Shown here piece after piece: positions 1 to 8,505 of a DNA stretch of 62,429 bases. The stretch is from contig NZ_JSWG01000003.1 of the NCBI RefSeq assembly GCF_000797465.1, positions 1 to 62,429 of the forward strand, given 5' to 3'. The first letter of the stretch is position 1, and each line of letters starts with the position of its first letter. This stretch comes from Psychroserpens jangbogonensis (GTDB taxonomy: Bacteria > Bacteroidota > Bacteroidia > Flavobacteriales > Flavobacteriaceae). The notes beneath the pieces are model-generated. The model ran no database searches. It was not told where the DNA came from and was given only the letters and a program-made list of their open reading frames with translations. Made by a program: the position numbers and the translations under genes.

Positions 1-73
1 TTCAGGACAAGACATTTAAAAAAACTATTCAAATTCTATAATTTTAATCAATAATTTCAATTTGCTTTTTTTT

Positions 74-99
74 GTAACCTAAAAGTTTGATTTGTCGTC
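74..99 (+). promoter_or_regulatory. weak ECF-type promoter candidate
   Basis: GTAAC at 74-78 and CGTC at 96-99 are separated by 17 bases, one more than the 16-base spacing of the three clean copies in this window. It lies 35 bases before the ATG of the serine hydrolase. The call is tentative because of the spacing. Confidence 0.3.
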
Positions 100-133
100 C
101 AACGAGCAAATAACATTTAGAAATAGCAAAATA

Positions 134-1210
134 ATGAAAAAAGCAGTTTATTTAAAGTATCTATTATTAATAGTTACTGTTTTATCCCTTAATTCACAAT
201 CAATATGCTATGCACAGAATTTAACCAAAATTGATAGTTTATTGCAGGAAAAATATCCAGACAATGCTCCTGGAGCAACTTTCCTTATTTCTAAAAATGG
301 AAGTGTCATTTATAAAAAAGCATTTGGTCTTGCAAATCTTGAGTTAAATGTTCCAATGAAAACCGACAATGTCATCAAAATAGGTTCTTTGACAAAACAG
401 TTCACTGCAATATCCATTTTAATGCTTGTGGAAAAAGGCAAACTGAATTTGGATGACGAAATAACCAAGTTTATTCCTGATTATCCTACAAATGGGAATA
501 AAATAACAATACATCACTTGTTAACACATACTTCAGGGATTAAAGATTATACTAAGGTCAAAGGTCTAAATTCAATTTCACAAAAAGATTTGACTCCTTT
601 AGAGTTAATTGAATTTTCTAAAAACGAGCCAATCGATTTTGTTCCTGGGGAAAAATATAAATACAATAATTCAGGATATGTGATATTAGGTTATATCATT
701 GAAAAAGTAACTGGACAGCCTTATGCTAATTTTGTTGAGAAACAAATTTTTAATAAATTAAAGATGACAGCCTCACAATATGCAAGTCAGAGAGAGGTAA
801 TTCAAAATAGAGCTTCAGGGTACCAAAAGAATGATAGTTATATTAACAGAATGAATTTTAGTCTTACTTTAGCTTATTCTGGTGGTGGTTTGATGTCTAC
901 AGTTGATGATATGTTTAAGTGGCAAGAAGCGATAAAAAACAACCTTTTAATAAGTAAAGAAACAACCGAAAAAGCTTTTACGAATTATACATTGAATAAC
1001 GGAGAGCATACTAACTATGGTTATGGCTGGCATATTAAAACCATAAACAACAATCGGACTTTTGAACATGGAGGTGCAGTTTTTGGTTTCAAGTCAATGG
1101 GTGTTTATTTACCTGATTTAGATATTTATGTGATTGGATTAACAAATTGCCTTTGTAACTCGCCAACCAAACTTACAAGGAAAATAGCGGAATTGGCTTC
1201 AAAAAACTAA
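134..1210 (+). CDS. secreted serine hydrolase, class C beta-lactamase fold
   Basis: Exported penicillin-binding-protein-like / class C beta-lactamase-family (S12) hydrolase of 358 residues. I start it at the ATG at 134, because the N-terminus from there is a clean signal peptide (about residues 1-27, ending CYA-Q). The active-site triad is complete: SxxK as SLTK at residues 85-88, YxN as YNN at 177-179, and HGG at 312-314 in place of KTG. Substrate is unknown; family members act on peptidoglycan peptides, D-amino-acid peptides or esters. It has no C-terminal extension, unlike the related 603-residue protein at 12368. It is closed on its right by a full attC-like site. Its left boundary is not recognisable, so it is either the first readable cassette or one with a lost left site. 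Confidence 0.85.
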   Translation: MKKAVYLKYLLLIVTVLSLNSQSICYAQNLTKIDSLLQEKYPDNAPGATFLISKNGSVIYKKAFGLANLELNVPMKTDNVIKIGSLTKQFTAISILMLVEKGKLNLDDEITKFIPDYPTNGNKITIHHLLTHTSGIKDYTKVKGLNSISQKDLTPLELIEFSKNEPIDFVPGEKYKYNNSGYVILGYIIEKVTGQPYANFVEKQIFNKLKMTASQYASQREVIQNRASGYQKNDSYINRMNFSLTLAYSGGGLMSTVDDMFKWQEAIKNNLLISKETTEKAFTNYTLNNGEHTNYGYGWHIKTINNNRTFEHGGAVFGFKSMGVYLPDLDIYVIGLTNCLCNSPTKLTRKIAELASKN

Positions 1211-1226
1211 ACTCTCAAAAAACGCT

Positions 1227-1357
1227 GTACAACAACGTGTATAATTAATACTACTTCTCTACTCCAATTTAAATTTATATATTTATTCAACTGATTTGCT
1301 ACAACCAAAAATCCTGCGGATTCTAGGTCGCACAAATCATACACGAACACGTTAGCA
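1227..1357 (+). repeat. attC-like recombination site, type A
   Basis: An imperfect palindrome of 131 bases. Left R box GTACAAC (1227-1233), left L box CGTGTAT, right L box ATACACG, right R box GTTAGCA (1351-1357). Type A centre, with the tract CTTCTCTACTCCAATTTAAA and the tip hairpin AATCC-TGC-GGATT. The right box is the exact complement of the closing box of the next cassette (TGCTAAC at 2113). Confidence 0.8.
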
Positions 1358-1373
1358 TACATTTAAGAACCTT

Positions 1374-1398
1374 GTAACAACATCGAAATAAAATCGTC
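1374..1398 (+). promoter_or_regulatory. ECF sigma-type promoter GTAAC-N16-CGTC
   Basis: GTAAC at 1374-1378, exactly 16 bases, then CGTC at 1395-1398, just inside the cassette and 23 bases before the DUF4386 ATG. The geometry is that of ECF sigma promoters (-35 with an AAC core, -10 CGTC). The same motif and spacing occur twice near 44.3-44.5 kb. Confidence 0.55.
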
Positions 1399-1421
1399 TT
1401 GAGTGAAAAGGGTTTAACAAT

Positions 1422-2087
1422 ATGGAATTAAAAAAAATACAAAAAATAGGCGGAATATGTGCAATTCTTGAAGCCCTAATCTACATTTTTGCGTTCATTG
1501 TTTATGGTGGCATATTAGTTTACCCAAATGCAAACGCTAGTATAGTAGAGGAATTGAATTTCTTATCTGACAATCACCTCACTTTGTCAATATTGAATCT
1601 TGTTTGCTACGTATTATTTGGAATTTTATTAGCGATATTAGTTCTTGCAATTCATCAACGATTAAAAAGCTACTCGCCAATCTTTTCAAAATTAGCTTCT
1701 GCTTTTGGAATAATTTGGGTCGGACTAGTTATCGCCAGTGGAATGATAGCAAACATAGGCCTAAATTCTGTAATCGGAATTGGAATTAAAGACCCAGAGA
1801 ATGCAATGTTAGTTTGGTCTAGCGTTAGTATTATTTCTGAAGGGCTTGGCGGAGGAAACGAAATTGTCGGAGGAATTTGGGTGTTATTACTTAGCATCAT
1901 TGCCTTGAAAGGACAATTATTTTCAAAACCATTAATTTTTCTTGGAATTTTAGTTGGAATAGCAGGAATTCTAACCATTTATCCATTAGAAATTTTCACA
2001 GAAATTTTCGGAATTAGTCAAATAATTTGGTTCTTATGGATTGGAGTTTTTATGATTAATAAACCATTTATCATAGTAGAGGACTAA
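1422..2087 (+). CDS. DUF4386-family membrane protein
   Basis: Integral membrane protein of 221 residues, about six hydrophobic segments, recognised as DUF4386 from the N-terminal pattern KIGGICAILEALIYI followed by a loop and repeated membrane spans. Function of the family is unknown. It is the only gene of its cassette (1351-2119), whose two end boxes (GTTAGCA and TGCTAAC) are exact complements. An ECF-type promoter lies just upstream, so expression need not depend on read-through from the left. A distant relative sits in another cassette at 9462. Confidence 0.75.
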   Translation: MELKKIQKIGGICAILEALIYIFAFIVYGGILVYPNANASIVEELNFLSDNHLTLSILNLVCYVLFGILLAILVLAIHQRLKSYSPIFSKLASAFGIIWVGLVIASGMIANIGLNSVIGIGIKDPENAMLVWSSVSIISEGLGGGNEIVGGIWVLLLSIIALKGQLFSKPLIFLGILVGIAGILTIYPLEIFTEIFGISQIIWFLWIGVFMINKPFIIVED

Positions 2088-2112
2088 AAAAAATTCATTT
2101 AAAAAAAACGTT

Positions 2113-2245
2113 TGCTAACAACGTGTATAACCCATTGTTTACTTTGTGTGTACTCGGAAAACCCTGCGGATTTCCCTCTGATTCGATTTCTTTTACTAAT
2201 TTAGTTGCTAGCCAACGCAACTAACCATACACGAACACGTTGGCA
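2113..2245 (+). repeat. attC-like recombination site, type B
   Basis: Left R box TGCTAAC (2113-2119), left L box CGTGTAT, right L box ATACACG, right R box GTTGGCA (2239-2245). Type B centre, with tip strands GGAAAACCC and GGATTTCC around TGC, then the TTTTACTAATTTAGT tract typical of this type. Confidence 0.8.
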
Positions 2246-2257
2246 GTAATTAAAAAA

Positions 2258-2821
2258 ATGAGAAACTACTTAAAATCATTTAACATACTATCGAATGATG
2301 AAATTGATTTATTTGAAAGTAAAGTAACTTATAAAAAGCTGGAGAAAGGTGATTTTTTTATCCAAGAAGGAAAAACTTGTAAAGAAGTAGCGTTTGTGAT
2401 TTCTGGGTTATTTAGGTCATTCTATTATTCATCTTCAGAAGAAGAAGTAACGTACTGCTTTACTTTTTCCAATTCCTTTGTTAGTGCTTATTCTTCATTT
2501 TTATCACAAACCAAAACGGTAGAGAATATTCAGGCCTTGTCAGATATTGAATTGTTAACTATTTCAAGAAATGAAATTTTAAAACTAGAGAACTCAAGCA
2601 CTAATTGGCTTAAGTTTTTTAAATTCATTGCTGAGCAAGAATATATAAAAATGGAAAAAAGAATTTTTTTATTGCAAAAAGAAAGCGCTGAGAAACGGTA
2701 TCAAGATTTGATAACAAACGACCCTCAATATTTACAATTAATACCTCTAAACTATCTATCCTCCTATTTAGGAATTACTCAACGACATTTAAGTCGCATA
2801 AGAAAGTTGATATCGAATTAG
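2258..2821 (+). CDS. Crp/Fnr-family transcription regulator
   Basis: Regulator of 187 residues with an N-terminal cyclic-nucleotide-binding-type beta barrel (about residues 20-115, with EKGDFFIQEGKTCKEVAFVISG) and a C-terminal helix-turn-helix (YLSSYLGITQRHLSRIRK, about 160-183). I use the ATG at 2258; the upstream in-frame TTG at 2240 lies inside the attC-like R box and is not a plausible start. Ligand unknown; flavobacterial proteins of this class often lack the cAMP-contact residues. It precedes an NAD(P)H oxidoreductase in the same cassette, and may control it. Confidence 0.8.
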   Translation: MRNYLKSFNILSNDEIDLFESKVTYKKLEKGDFFIQEGKTCKEVAFVISGLFRSFYYSSSEEEVTYCFTFSNSFVSAYSSFLSQTKTVENIQALSDIELLTISRNEILKLENSSTNWLKFFKFIAEQEYIKMEKRIFLLQKESAEKRYQDLITNDPQYLQLIPLNYLSSYLGITQRHLSRIRKLISN

Positions 2822-2882
2822 ACAAATGTCCTTTCTAATGAATTTCATCTTGCTGTTCTTTGTAAAAAATAAAGAACAAATT

Positions 2883-3461
2883 ATGAGACAAATTTTAATA
2901 ATTAATGGACATCCCGATAAGCAGAGCTACAATTATGCTTTATACGATGCCTATAAGAGCGGTGCAAATAAAACAAATGCAGTCATTGACACAATCAATA
3001 TTTCTGAGCTTGACTTTAATCCCAATTTAAGATTTGGATATCGTCAAAGAACCGAACTAGAACCAGATTTGAAAGATGCAATTGATAAAATAAAAATAGC
3101 TGATCATATCGTTTGGTTTTTTCCATTGTGGTGGGCTGGATTACCCGCTTTAATGAAAGGCTTCATAGATAGGACATTCCTTCCAGGAATAACTTTTGAC
3201 TTTATTGAAGGAAAGTCGGCTCCAATTGGCTTATTAAAAGGAAAAACTTCTAGGATTATAATCACAACAGACACACCAAAATGGTATGATTATATAATTA
3301 TGAAAAGACCTGCTTTAAAACAATTTAAAAAAGGAACACTTGAATATTGTGGAATAGGACCTATAAAAGTGACCTATATTTCACCAATTATAAGTTCAAC
3401 TTTAGATGCTCGAAATACATGGTTGAAAAAAGTAATTAAGTTAGGTGAAAAACTAAAATAA
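2883..3461 (+). CDS. NAD(P)H-dependent flavodoxin-fold oxidoreductase
   Basis: Quinone-reductase-like flavoprotein of 192 residues. The start QILIINGHPDKQSYN is the FMN/FAD phosphate loop of the Flavodoxin_2 family, and FFPLWWAGLPALMKGFIDR (about residues 80-98) is its second signature. The ATG at 2883 gives the normal family N-terminus; the in-frame ATG at 2826, four bases after the regulator's stop codon, would add 19 hydrophobic residues and is less likely. It is likely cytoplasmic and likely co-transcribed with the Crp-type regulator. Confidence 0.8.
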   Translation: MRQILIINGHPDKQSYNYALYDAYKSGANKTNAVIDTINISELDFNPNLRFGYRQRTELEPDLKDAIDKIKIADHIVWFFPLWWAGLPALMKGFIDRTFLPGITFDFIEGKSAPIGLLKGKTSRIIITTDTPKWYDYIIMKRPALKQFKKGTLEYCGIGPIKVTYISPIISSTLDARNTWLKKVIKLGEKLK

Positions 3462-3465
3462 CTAC

Positions 3466-3596
3466 AGCTAACAACGTGTATAACCAATTGCTGGTCATAG
3501 CCTACTTGGAAATTCCTACGGAATTTCCTCTGGTTCGTTTTCTTTTGTTAACTTAGTTCCTGCCAACGCAACAAGCCATACACGAACACGTTGGTA
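3466..3596 (+). repeat. attC-like recombination site, type B
   Basis: Left R box AGCTAAC (3466-3472), right R box GTTGGTA (3590-3596), L boxes CGTGTAT and ATACACG. The tip is a perfect 9-base hairpin GGAAATTCC-TAC-GGAATTTCC. The right box exactly complements TACCAAC at the end of the next cassette. Confidence 0.8.
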
Positions 3597-3631
3597 GTAA
3601 CTTCTAAAGCAGAACTAATTTTTAAGTCAGT

Positions 3632-4801
3632 ATGAATCGTCTTGTCTTTATATTATTGCTTCAATTCTTTGGCTTTCAATATATGATAGCGCAAGGCATT
3701 GAGGATTTATCATTCGGTTCAGATGACACATTTGAAATAATAACCTGGAATATAGAACAATTCCCTAAAAACGGTCAAATAACAGTAAGTTATGTCATCG
3801 ATCTAATTGAAGCCTTAGATGTCGATATACTAGCAATACAAGAAGTCAATGACATCAATGCCTTTAATCAAATGATTAGTGAATTAAGTTCATATGATGG
3901 CTACTTAGAGTCTTTATGGTTTGGTGGTTTAGCATATATCTACAAAACAGATAGCATACAAATCAACAGTCTTTATGAAATATATACCACTTCAGAATTT
4001 TGGAATTATTTTCCTAGATCACCTATGATAATGGATTTGGATTACATGGGTGAACGGTTTATTATTATAAATAATCATTTCAAATGTTGTGGTGATGGAA
4101 TTTTAAACATCCCAATTAATAATGACGAAGAAACAAGAAGGTATTTTGCTAATAATTTGTTGAAAGAATATATTGACGCCAATTTTACTAATGAAAATGT
4201 TATCGTTTTAGGAGACCTAAATGATAACTTATTGGATGACACCCAAAATAATGTGTTTCAAATGATTTTGGATGATTCTGACAATTATTTGTTTACAGAT
4301 TATGAAATTGCGGCAGGTAATAATTCTGAATGGTCTTTTCCGTCATGGCCTTCACATCTTGATCATATAATAATAACTAATGAATTATTTAATGAATTTC
4401 AAGATATTGAATCTCACATCCAAACCATTAAAATAGACGAATATTTAACTGGTGGATGGATAGAATATGATGAAAACATTTCTGACCATAGACCAGTTGC
4501 ATTAAAATTATTGATAGATGATAATTTAAGTGTATCTGACTTTGACAATCCAAAGCCATCCTTTTTAAATTATCCAAACCCATTTAGTTCTGAAACTACC
4601 TTTTCATTTAAAAGTACAGCTGAACTTAATAAAATTGTGATATTTAATTTAAACGGTCAAAAAATAATAACACTAAATATCAATGAAAGACAATCTTCTA
4701 TTAGCTTGAATGCTGATGAGTTTTCGAATGGTATTTATATCGCTAAACTACTATCAAATAATAATATTATTGCAACTCGAAAACTTGTAATAATGAAATG
4801 A
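3632..4801 (+). CDS. T9SS-secreted endonuclease/exonuclease/phosphatase-family nuclease
   Basis: Exported protein of 389 residues: signal peptide (1 to about 20, ending MIAQ), EEP-fold catalytic domain (about 34-292) and a type A T9SS sorting domain (about 310-389, starting NYPNPFSSETTF and ending in ATRKLVIMK). Catalytic motifs are visible: WN at 39-40, the metal-binding Glu in IQEV at 71, NNHFKCCGD at about 147-154, GDLND at 194-198, LDH at 243-245 and SDHRP at 284-288. It is probably a surface or secreted DNase/RNase, or a phosphodiesterase. It is the sole gene of a cassette with perfectly matched ends (GTTGGTA and TACCAAC). Confidence 0.85.
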   Translation: MNRLVFILLLQFFGFQYMIAQGIEDLSFGSDDTFEIITWNIEQFPKNGQITVSYVIDLIEALDVDILAIQEVNDINAFNQMISELSSYDGYLESLWFGGLAYIYKTDSIQINSLYEIYTTSEFWNYFPRSPMIMDLDYMGERFIIINNHFKCCGDGILNIPINNDEETRRYFANNLLKEYIDANFTNENVIVLGDLNDNLLDDTQNNVFQMILDDSDNYLFTDYEIAAGNNSEWSFPSWPSHLDHIIITNELFNEFQDIESHIQTIKIDEYLTGGWIEYDENISDHRPVALKLLIDDNLSVSDFDNPKPSFLNYPNPFSSETTFSFKSTAELNKIVIFNLNGQKIITLNINERQSSISLNADEFSNGIYIAKLLSNNNIIATRKLVIMK

Positions 4802-4810
4802 CTAAGCAAC

Positions 4811-4944
4811 TACCAACAACGTGTATAATTCATTGCGTGGCTGTTTATGCGTTTATCGAGAAATCCTGGCGGATTTCCCGCACGTTCTTCCCTTTTTGCT
4901 ATCTTAGTAACAAACGCAACAAATTATACACAAACACGTTGGCA
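4811..4944 (+). repeat. attC-like recombination site, type B
   Basis: Left R box TACCAAC (4811-4817), right R box GTTGGCA (4938-4944). It has the best stem in the window: GTGTATAATTCATTGCGT pairs with ACGCAACAAATTATACAC at 16 of 18 positions. Tip strands GAAATCC and GGATTTC around TGGC. Confidence 0.85.
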
Positions 4945-4965
4945 GTTATTAAAACAAACTAAGAA

Positions 4966-5871
4966 ATGAAAAACCTCATAATTAAATTCTCAGTATTGCT
5001 ATCTGTAATATTTTTAAGTGCTTGTAAAACTGAGAATTCGAATGCACAAGAAAATGATTCTTTGACCATAGAAAACCCATATCTTGGTCAAAAACCACCA
5101 GGATTAACTCCTATACCATTTGCTCCAGGTCTTGTGTCTACAGAAATTTATGAATACGATGGTGCATTTACCCCAGATATGAAGGCATTTTATTTTATTA
5201 GAAGAGGAGAAGAAAATAAAAAATCAGCTTTTTACGAATACAAATACAATGAAATTAATGGGATGTGGGAAAAATCAGAAGTAGCATCTCCATGGATAGG
5301 ACGACCAGTAATAGCTCCAGACGGTGAAACCATGCATTTAGGTGATAGATATCTAAAAAGAACGGAATCTGGATGGTCCGAATTACAAAATCTTGAACCT
5401 CCTACTGTAAGTAATGATTCTATGTATATTATGCGTCTCTCATCATCTGCAAATGGTACGTATTATTTTGACACCTATAAAGAGAATGATTCAACTTTTC
5501 CAATTCGCTATTCACGTTTGATAGATGGAAAGCATGAAGAACCTATAGCTTTGCCCAAAGCAATAAACACAGGAACTTTTTTAAGCCATCCTTTTATAGC
5601 TCCAGATGAATCGTATTTATTATTTGATGCTGAAAGGGAAGATGGTTTTGGTGAATCTGATATTTATATCAGTTTTAAACAAAAAGATGGCACTTGGGGT
5701 AATGGAATTAATTTGGGAGATAAAATAAACACTAACGCTTGGGAAGCTTCTGCAAGTATAACGCCAGATGGTAAATACCTTTTCTTTAGTAGAAATGTAG
5801 GATCAGACGATTTTGAAAATGTAGATATTTTTTGGGTAAGTACAAAGGTTATAGAAAAACTAAGGCAATAA
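4966..5871 (+). CDS. PD40 (WD40-like beta-propeller) lipoprotein
   Basis: Lipoprotein of 301 residues with lipobox FLSAC (Cys about residue 20). Repeated blades carry the TolB/PD40 pattern of a hydrophobic strand followed by a D-G-x motif: YDGAFTPDMKAFYFIRR, IAPDESYLLFDAERED and ITPDGKYLFFSRN. The last blades match the PD40 repeats seen next to OmpA domains in Bacteroidota. No catalytic residues are evident, so a binding or scaffold role at the outer membrane or periplasm is likely. It is the single gene of its cassette; the end boxes GTTGGCA and TCCCAAC match at 6 of 7 positions. Confidence 0.75.
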   Translation: MKNLIIKFSVLLSVIFLSACKTENSNAQENDSLTIENPYLGQKPPGLTPIPFAPGLVSTEIYEYDGAFTPDMKAFYFIRRGEENKKSAFYEYKYNEINGMWEKSEVASPWIGRPVIAPDGETMHLGDRYLKRTESGWSELQNLEPPTVSNDSMYIMRLSSSANGTYYFDTYKENDSTFPIRYSRLIDGKHEEPIALPKAINTGTFLSHPFIAPDESYLLFDAEREDGFGESDIYISFKQKDGTWGNGINLGDKINTNAWEASASITPDGKYLFFSRNVGSDDFENVDIFWVSTKVIEKLRQ

Positions 5872-5883
5872 AACAACAACTAC

Positions 5884-6013
5884 TCCCAACAACGTGTAAA
5901 ATTCATTGCATCTGAAATTCCCTTCGGAATTTCCTCGCTGCTGAACAATGGGCTCACTCCTATTTGCTATCTTAGTACCAAACCCAACGAAACCATACAC
6001 GAACACGTTGTAC
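5884..6013 (+). repeat. attC-like recombination site, type B
   Basis: Left R box TCCCAAC (5884-5890), right R box GTTGTAC (6007-6013). The tip is a strong hairpin, GAAATTCC-CTTC-GGAATTTC. The right box exactly complements GTACAAC at 6469. Confidence 0.8.
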
Positions 6014-6039
6014 ACAATATACCAAATCAATAAAAATCT

Positions 6040-6438
6040 ATGAAAGCGATAATCGGACATATAATTTTTAACGTAAAAGAATTTAATGATTCCGAATTAT
6101 TTTATGACAAATTACTGACCGAAATGGGATTTGAAATTGACCACGTTACAGAAGGAGATTTGGGAACAATGAAATCTTATAAACAGGGCGAACATAATCT
6201 TTATATACGGTATGATCGAGCTAAAACAAGTGAAAAATTTGTCCGTAATGTCGGATTAGACCATTTGGCATTTGAATTGAATAGCGAAACGGAAGTTGAT
6301 AAAATTTATGAACTGATTACTAAACTGAATGTAAAAATCACTCATGAACCGAAAAAATATCCTGAATATTCAGAATCGTATTATGCATTCTATTTTCGTG
6401 ATCCAAACGGAATTCCATTGGAAGTTTATTTGCAGTAA
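6040..6438 (+). CDS. VOC (glyoxalase/bleomycin-resistance fold) protein
   Basis: Single-domain-length glyoxalase-fold protein of 132 residues with two beta-alpha-beta-beta-beta modules. Candidate metal ligands are His5 in IGHIIFNV, His72 in VGLDHLAFEL and the Glu near the C-terminus in GIPLEVYL. The reaction cannot be told from sequence; family members include glyoxalase I, dioxygenases and drug-binding proteins. It is alone in a cassette (6007-6475) whose ends, GTTGTAC and GTACAAC, are exact complements. Confidence 0.8.
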   Translation: MKAIIGHIIFNVKEFNDSELFYDKLLTEMGFEIDHVTEGDLGTMKSYKQGEHNLYIRYDRAKTSEKFVRNVGLDHLAFELNSETEVDKIYELITKLNVKITHEPKKYPEYSESYYAFYFRDPNGIPLEVYLQ

Positions 6439-6468
6439 ACGGGATTTGGAAACTAAATAAAATACAGA

Positions 6469-6599
6469 GTACAACACCTTGTATAATTAATGCTTTACTT
6501 CTACTCCATTTAAAATTTATATCTTTAAACAACTGATTTGCTACAACTAAAAATCTTGTGGATTCGAGGTCCGACAAATCATACACGAACACGTTGGCA
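6469..6599 (+). repeat. attC-like recombination site, type A
   Basis: Left R box GTACAAC (6469-6475), right R box GTTGGCA (6593-6599). The left spacer/L box is slightly worn (ACCTTGTATAATT rather than AACGTGTATAATT). Type A centre, 131 bases. Confidence 0.75.
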
Positions 6600-6624
6600 G
6601 TAATTAAGGAAATTCAGAATTAAA

Positions 6625-7101
6625 ATGCAAAAAACATATAGAAATGGTGCAATCGGAGCTTTAACTGATGAATATGAAAAAGCTCTTGAGGAATTAAAAA
6701 CTCTGATGCTTAAGATTCCTGATGATGAATTCAAAAAAGTATATAGCAAAGACGTTAATACAGATTTTCAATCAGTAAAAAATTTAGTTTTACATATTAC
6801 TCGTTCTGGATATGTTTATGCAAATCATATTAGAAAAAGGTTTGGAAATAGTTATGTAATTCCTAAAATAGAAATCACAAAAACTGAACAAGGCATATTT
6901 GAACTTGATAAAATGTTTCAATATACTATTGAAACTTTTGAAGATAAATGGCACCTGACTTATAACCAATTAATGAATACAATAATCAAAACTTCTTGGA
7001 CAACTTACGATTTAGAAGCCATCATAGAACACGCAATTGTTCATGTTTTAAGGCACAGGCTTCAAATTGAAAAAATGATTATCAAATACAAAATTTTATA
7101 A
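6625..7101 (+). CDS. DinB-superfamily four-helix protein
   Basis: All-helical protein of 158 residues that looks like the DinB/YfiT four-helix bundle. The expected three-His pattern is present: LVLHITRSGY (first helix pair) and EHAIVHVLRHRLQIEK near the C-terminus. Members bind a divalent metal, and some are bacillithiol- or mycothiol-dependent transferases. Substrate here is unknown. Cytoplasmic, no signal peptide. Single-gene cassette; the end boxes GTTGGCA and AGTCAAC match at only 5 of 7 positions. Confidence 0.7.
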   Translation: MQKTYRNGAIGALTDEYEKALEELKTLMLKIPDDEFKKVYSKDVNTDFQSVKNLVLHITRSGYVYANHIRKRFGNSYVIPKIEITKTEQGIFELDKMFQYTIETFEDKWHLTYNQLMNTIIKTSWTTYDLEAIIEHAIVHVLRHRLQIEKMIIKYKIL

Positions 7102-7123
7102 AGTATAAAGAGCTAAAAACTAT

Positions 7124-7250
7124 AGTCAACAAAGTATATTCAATGCTTAGCTGGTTAAGAAGATGAACTTTTCCCACATTTTTGTATATTCACTTCTCGG
7201 AAAATTCTAAACTGAATTTTCCGCACAAATCATACACTAACACGTTGTGT
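7124..7250 (+). repeat. attC-like recombination site, diverged type B
   Basis: Left R box AGTCAAC (7124-7130), right R box GTTGTGT (7244-7250). The left L box is AGTATAT and the right CATACACTAACACG. Tip strands CGGAAAATTC and GAATTTTCCG flank TAAACT. Confidence 0.65.
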
Positions 7251-7292
7251 TTGATTTGACAAAAAACCTAAAAATTAACATTAAAACAAAGA

Positions 7293-7739
7293 ATGAAACA
7301 AGTAAAAAAAATTACCCGAATATTTTTAGTATTAACGCTAGGATTAATATTCTCTTGCGATAGTGATGATGATAACACAGACACATCTTTGACTAATGCA
7401 GAATTAATAATAGGTTCATGGACTTGGACTGCACAATCTGAAAATGCTCTGGATTCTGGACCTTTATCTGAATGCGAATTATTAGAAACTTTTATTTATG
7501 ATGGAATGCAAGTCGAGCAAATTGATTATTCTGGCAGTCCATGTACTCAAGCCTTTACATCAACTGAAAACTATTCAATTGATGGCAATATTCTTACCTT
7601 TTCTGATATAAATGACGCAACCGATTTTTATAGTGAAGAAATAATAGAACTAAATGCTACAACACTTAAATTAAGATATGAAGAAACATTTAACAGTGAA
7701 ACTTCTATTTATATCGATACATATACTAAAGCAAATTAA
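7293..7739 (+). CDS. lipocalin-like lipoprotein
   Basis: Lipoprotein of 148 residues: lipobox LIFSC (Cys about residue 22), an acidic DSDDDN linker typical of Flavobacteriaceae lipoproteins, then a small beta-barrel domain beginning LIIGSWTWTAQSE. Two cysteines (SECELLETF and GSPCTQAF) may form a disulfide. The same layout (IIGEW, SCELQETLTF, DPCEFF) occurs in the lipoprotein at 25186, so these are diverged copies of one cassette gene. Ligand unknown. Confidence 0.65.
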   Translation: MKQVKKITRIFLVLTLGLIFSCDSDDDNTDTSLTNAELIIGSWTWTAQSENALDSGPLSECELLETFIYDGMQVEQIDYSGSPCTQAFTSTENYSIDGNILTFSDINDATDFYSEEIIELNATTLKLRYEETFNSETSIYIDTYTKAN

Positions 7740-7915
7740 GACCTAAAAAAAGCACATAAGAACTTGTAAAAACAGCAGTTAAGAACTAAAATTTAAGTTT
7801 TACTCTTAGCTGCTATCTTTTTTTAAATCCGAAAACATAATGGAATCTAATAAACATTATATTGGATAAAAACGTATTGGAATCCAATGATTATTAATAA
7901 AAGAATTAAAACTGC

Positions 7916-7946
7916 ACATAACAACGTGTATAATTAATATTTGAGA
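7916..7946 (+). repeat. truncated attC-like site, left half only
   Basis: R box ACATAAC (7916-7922) followed by AACGTGTATAATTAAT, then the sequence passes straight into the next gene. The right half has been lost. The R box matches the cassette's opening box GTTGTGT at 6 of 7 positions. Confidence 0.65.
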
Positions 7947-7950
7947 ATCG

Positions 7951-8364
7951 ATGACTATAAAGATAATTTGTGTTTGGATTGGGACTTTTGAATCCGAAAA
8001 TGAACTCTATCAAAACTACCTGAATTTTGATTATGAAAATGAAGACGAATCTGAATCGAAATTCGCAAAAGATTCTGGATTACTATATTACGATGAGGAT
8101 TTTATGGAAAGTTGGTGGTTTAGCAAGCTGGAACTGAATAAACTGACTGAATATAAAGACGACTTACTCGACTCTGAATATTTTTTCGATGAACTTATCG
8201 CTGAACTAAAAAAACGAAACTTAACTGATCGGAATTCAATTTCATTTTTATTTGGAGAAAAAAACCAAAACTCAACAAATGAAATGTTATTTGAATACCA
8301 TGGAATGGAATCAAATGGGAAACCGATTGAGTTTGTATTCCGAAAAGAATATGAATTGAAATAA
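7951..8364 (+). CDS. Imm22-like immunity protein
   Basis: Acidic cytoplasmic protein of 137 residues that I recognise as resembling immunity protein 22 of polymorphic toxin systems: the opening strand VWIGTFESENELYQNY, the E/D-rich segment, and YYDEDFMES. Such proteins neutralise a cognate toxin domain, but no toxin is encoded beside it. A truncated attC half ends only a few bases before the ATG, so the gene must be expressed from upstream or from a promoter made by the fusion. The similarity is judged by eye; an uncharacterised acidic protein is the alternative. Confidence 0.55.
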   Translation: MTIKIICVWIGTFESENELYQNYLNFDYENEDESESKFAKDSGLLYYDEDFMESWWFSKLELNKLTEYKDDLLDSEYFFDELIAELKKRNLTDRNSISFLFGEKNQNSTNEMLFEYHGMESNGKPIEFVFRKEYELK

Positions 8365-8372
8365 AAACGTTA

Positions 8373-8481
8373 GCCAAGAACGTTTGTAGTTCATTGCTTA
8401 AGGGTGTTTAATCTTTTCTACGCTGTTTCTTTTTGCTAACTTAGTACTCACGTAACGAAACCATACACGAACACGTTAGCC
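8373..8481 (+). repeat. attC-like recombination site, short type B
   Basis: Degenerate left R box AGCCAAG (8373-8379), then AACGTTTGTAGTTCATTGC. Right L box ATACACG and right R box GTTAGCC (8475-8481), the exact complement of GGCTAAC at 9262. The tip is shortened; 109 bases in total. Confidence 0.7.
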
Positions 8482-8505
8482 TTCATTAAAACCAATCACT
8501 AACTA

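Noticed and set aside
2240-2257. TTG start for the Crp-type regulator
   Set aside because: It lies within the right R box of the attC-like site; the ATG at 2258 gives a normal family N-terminus.
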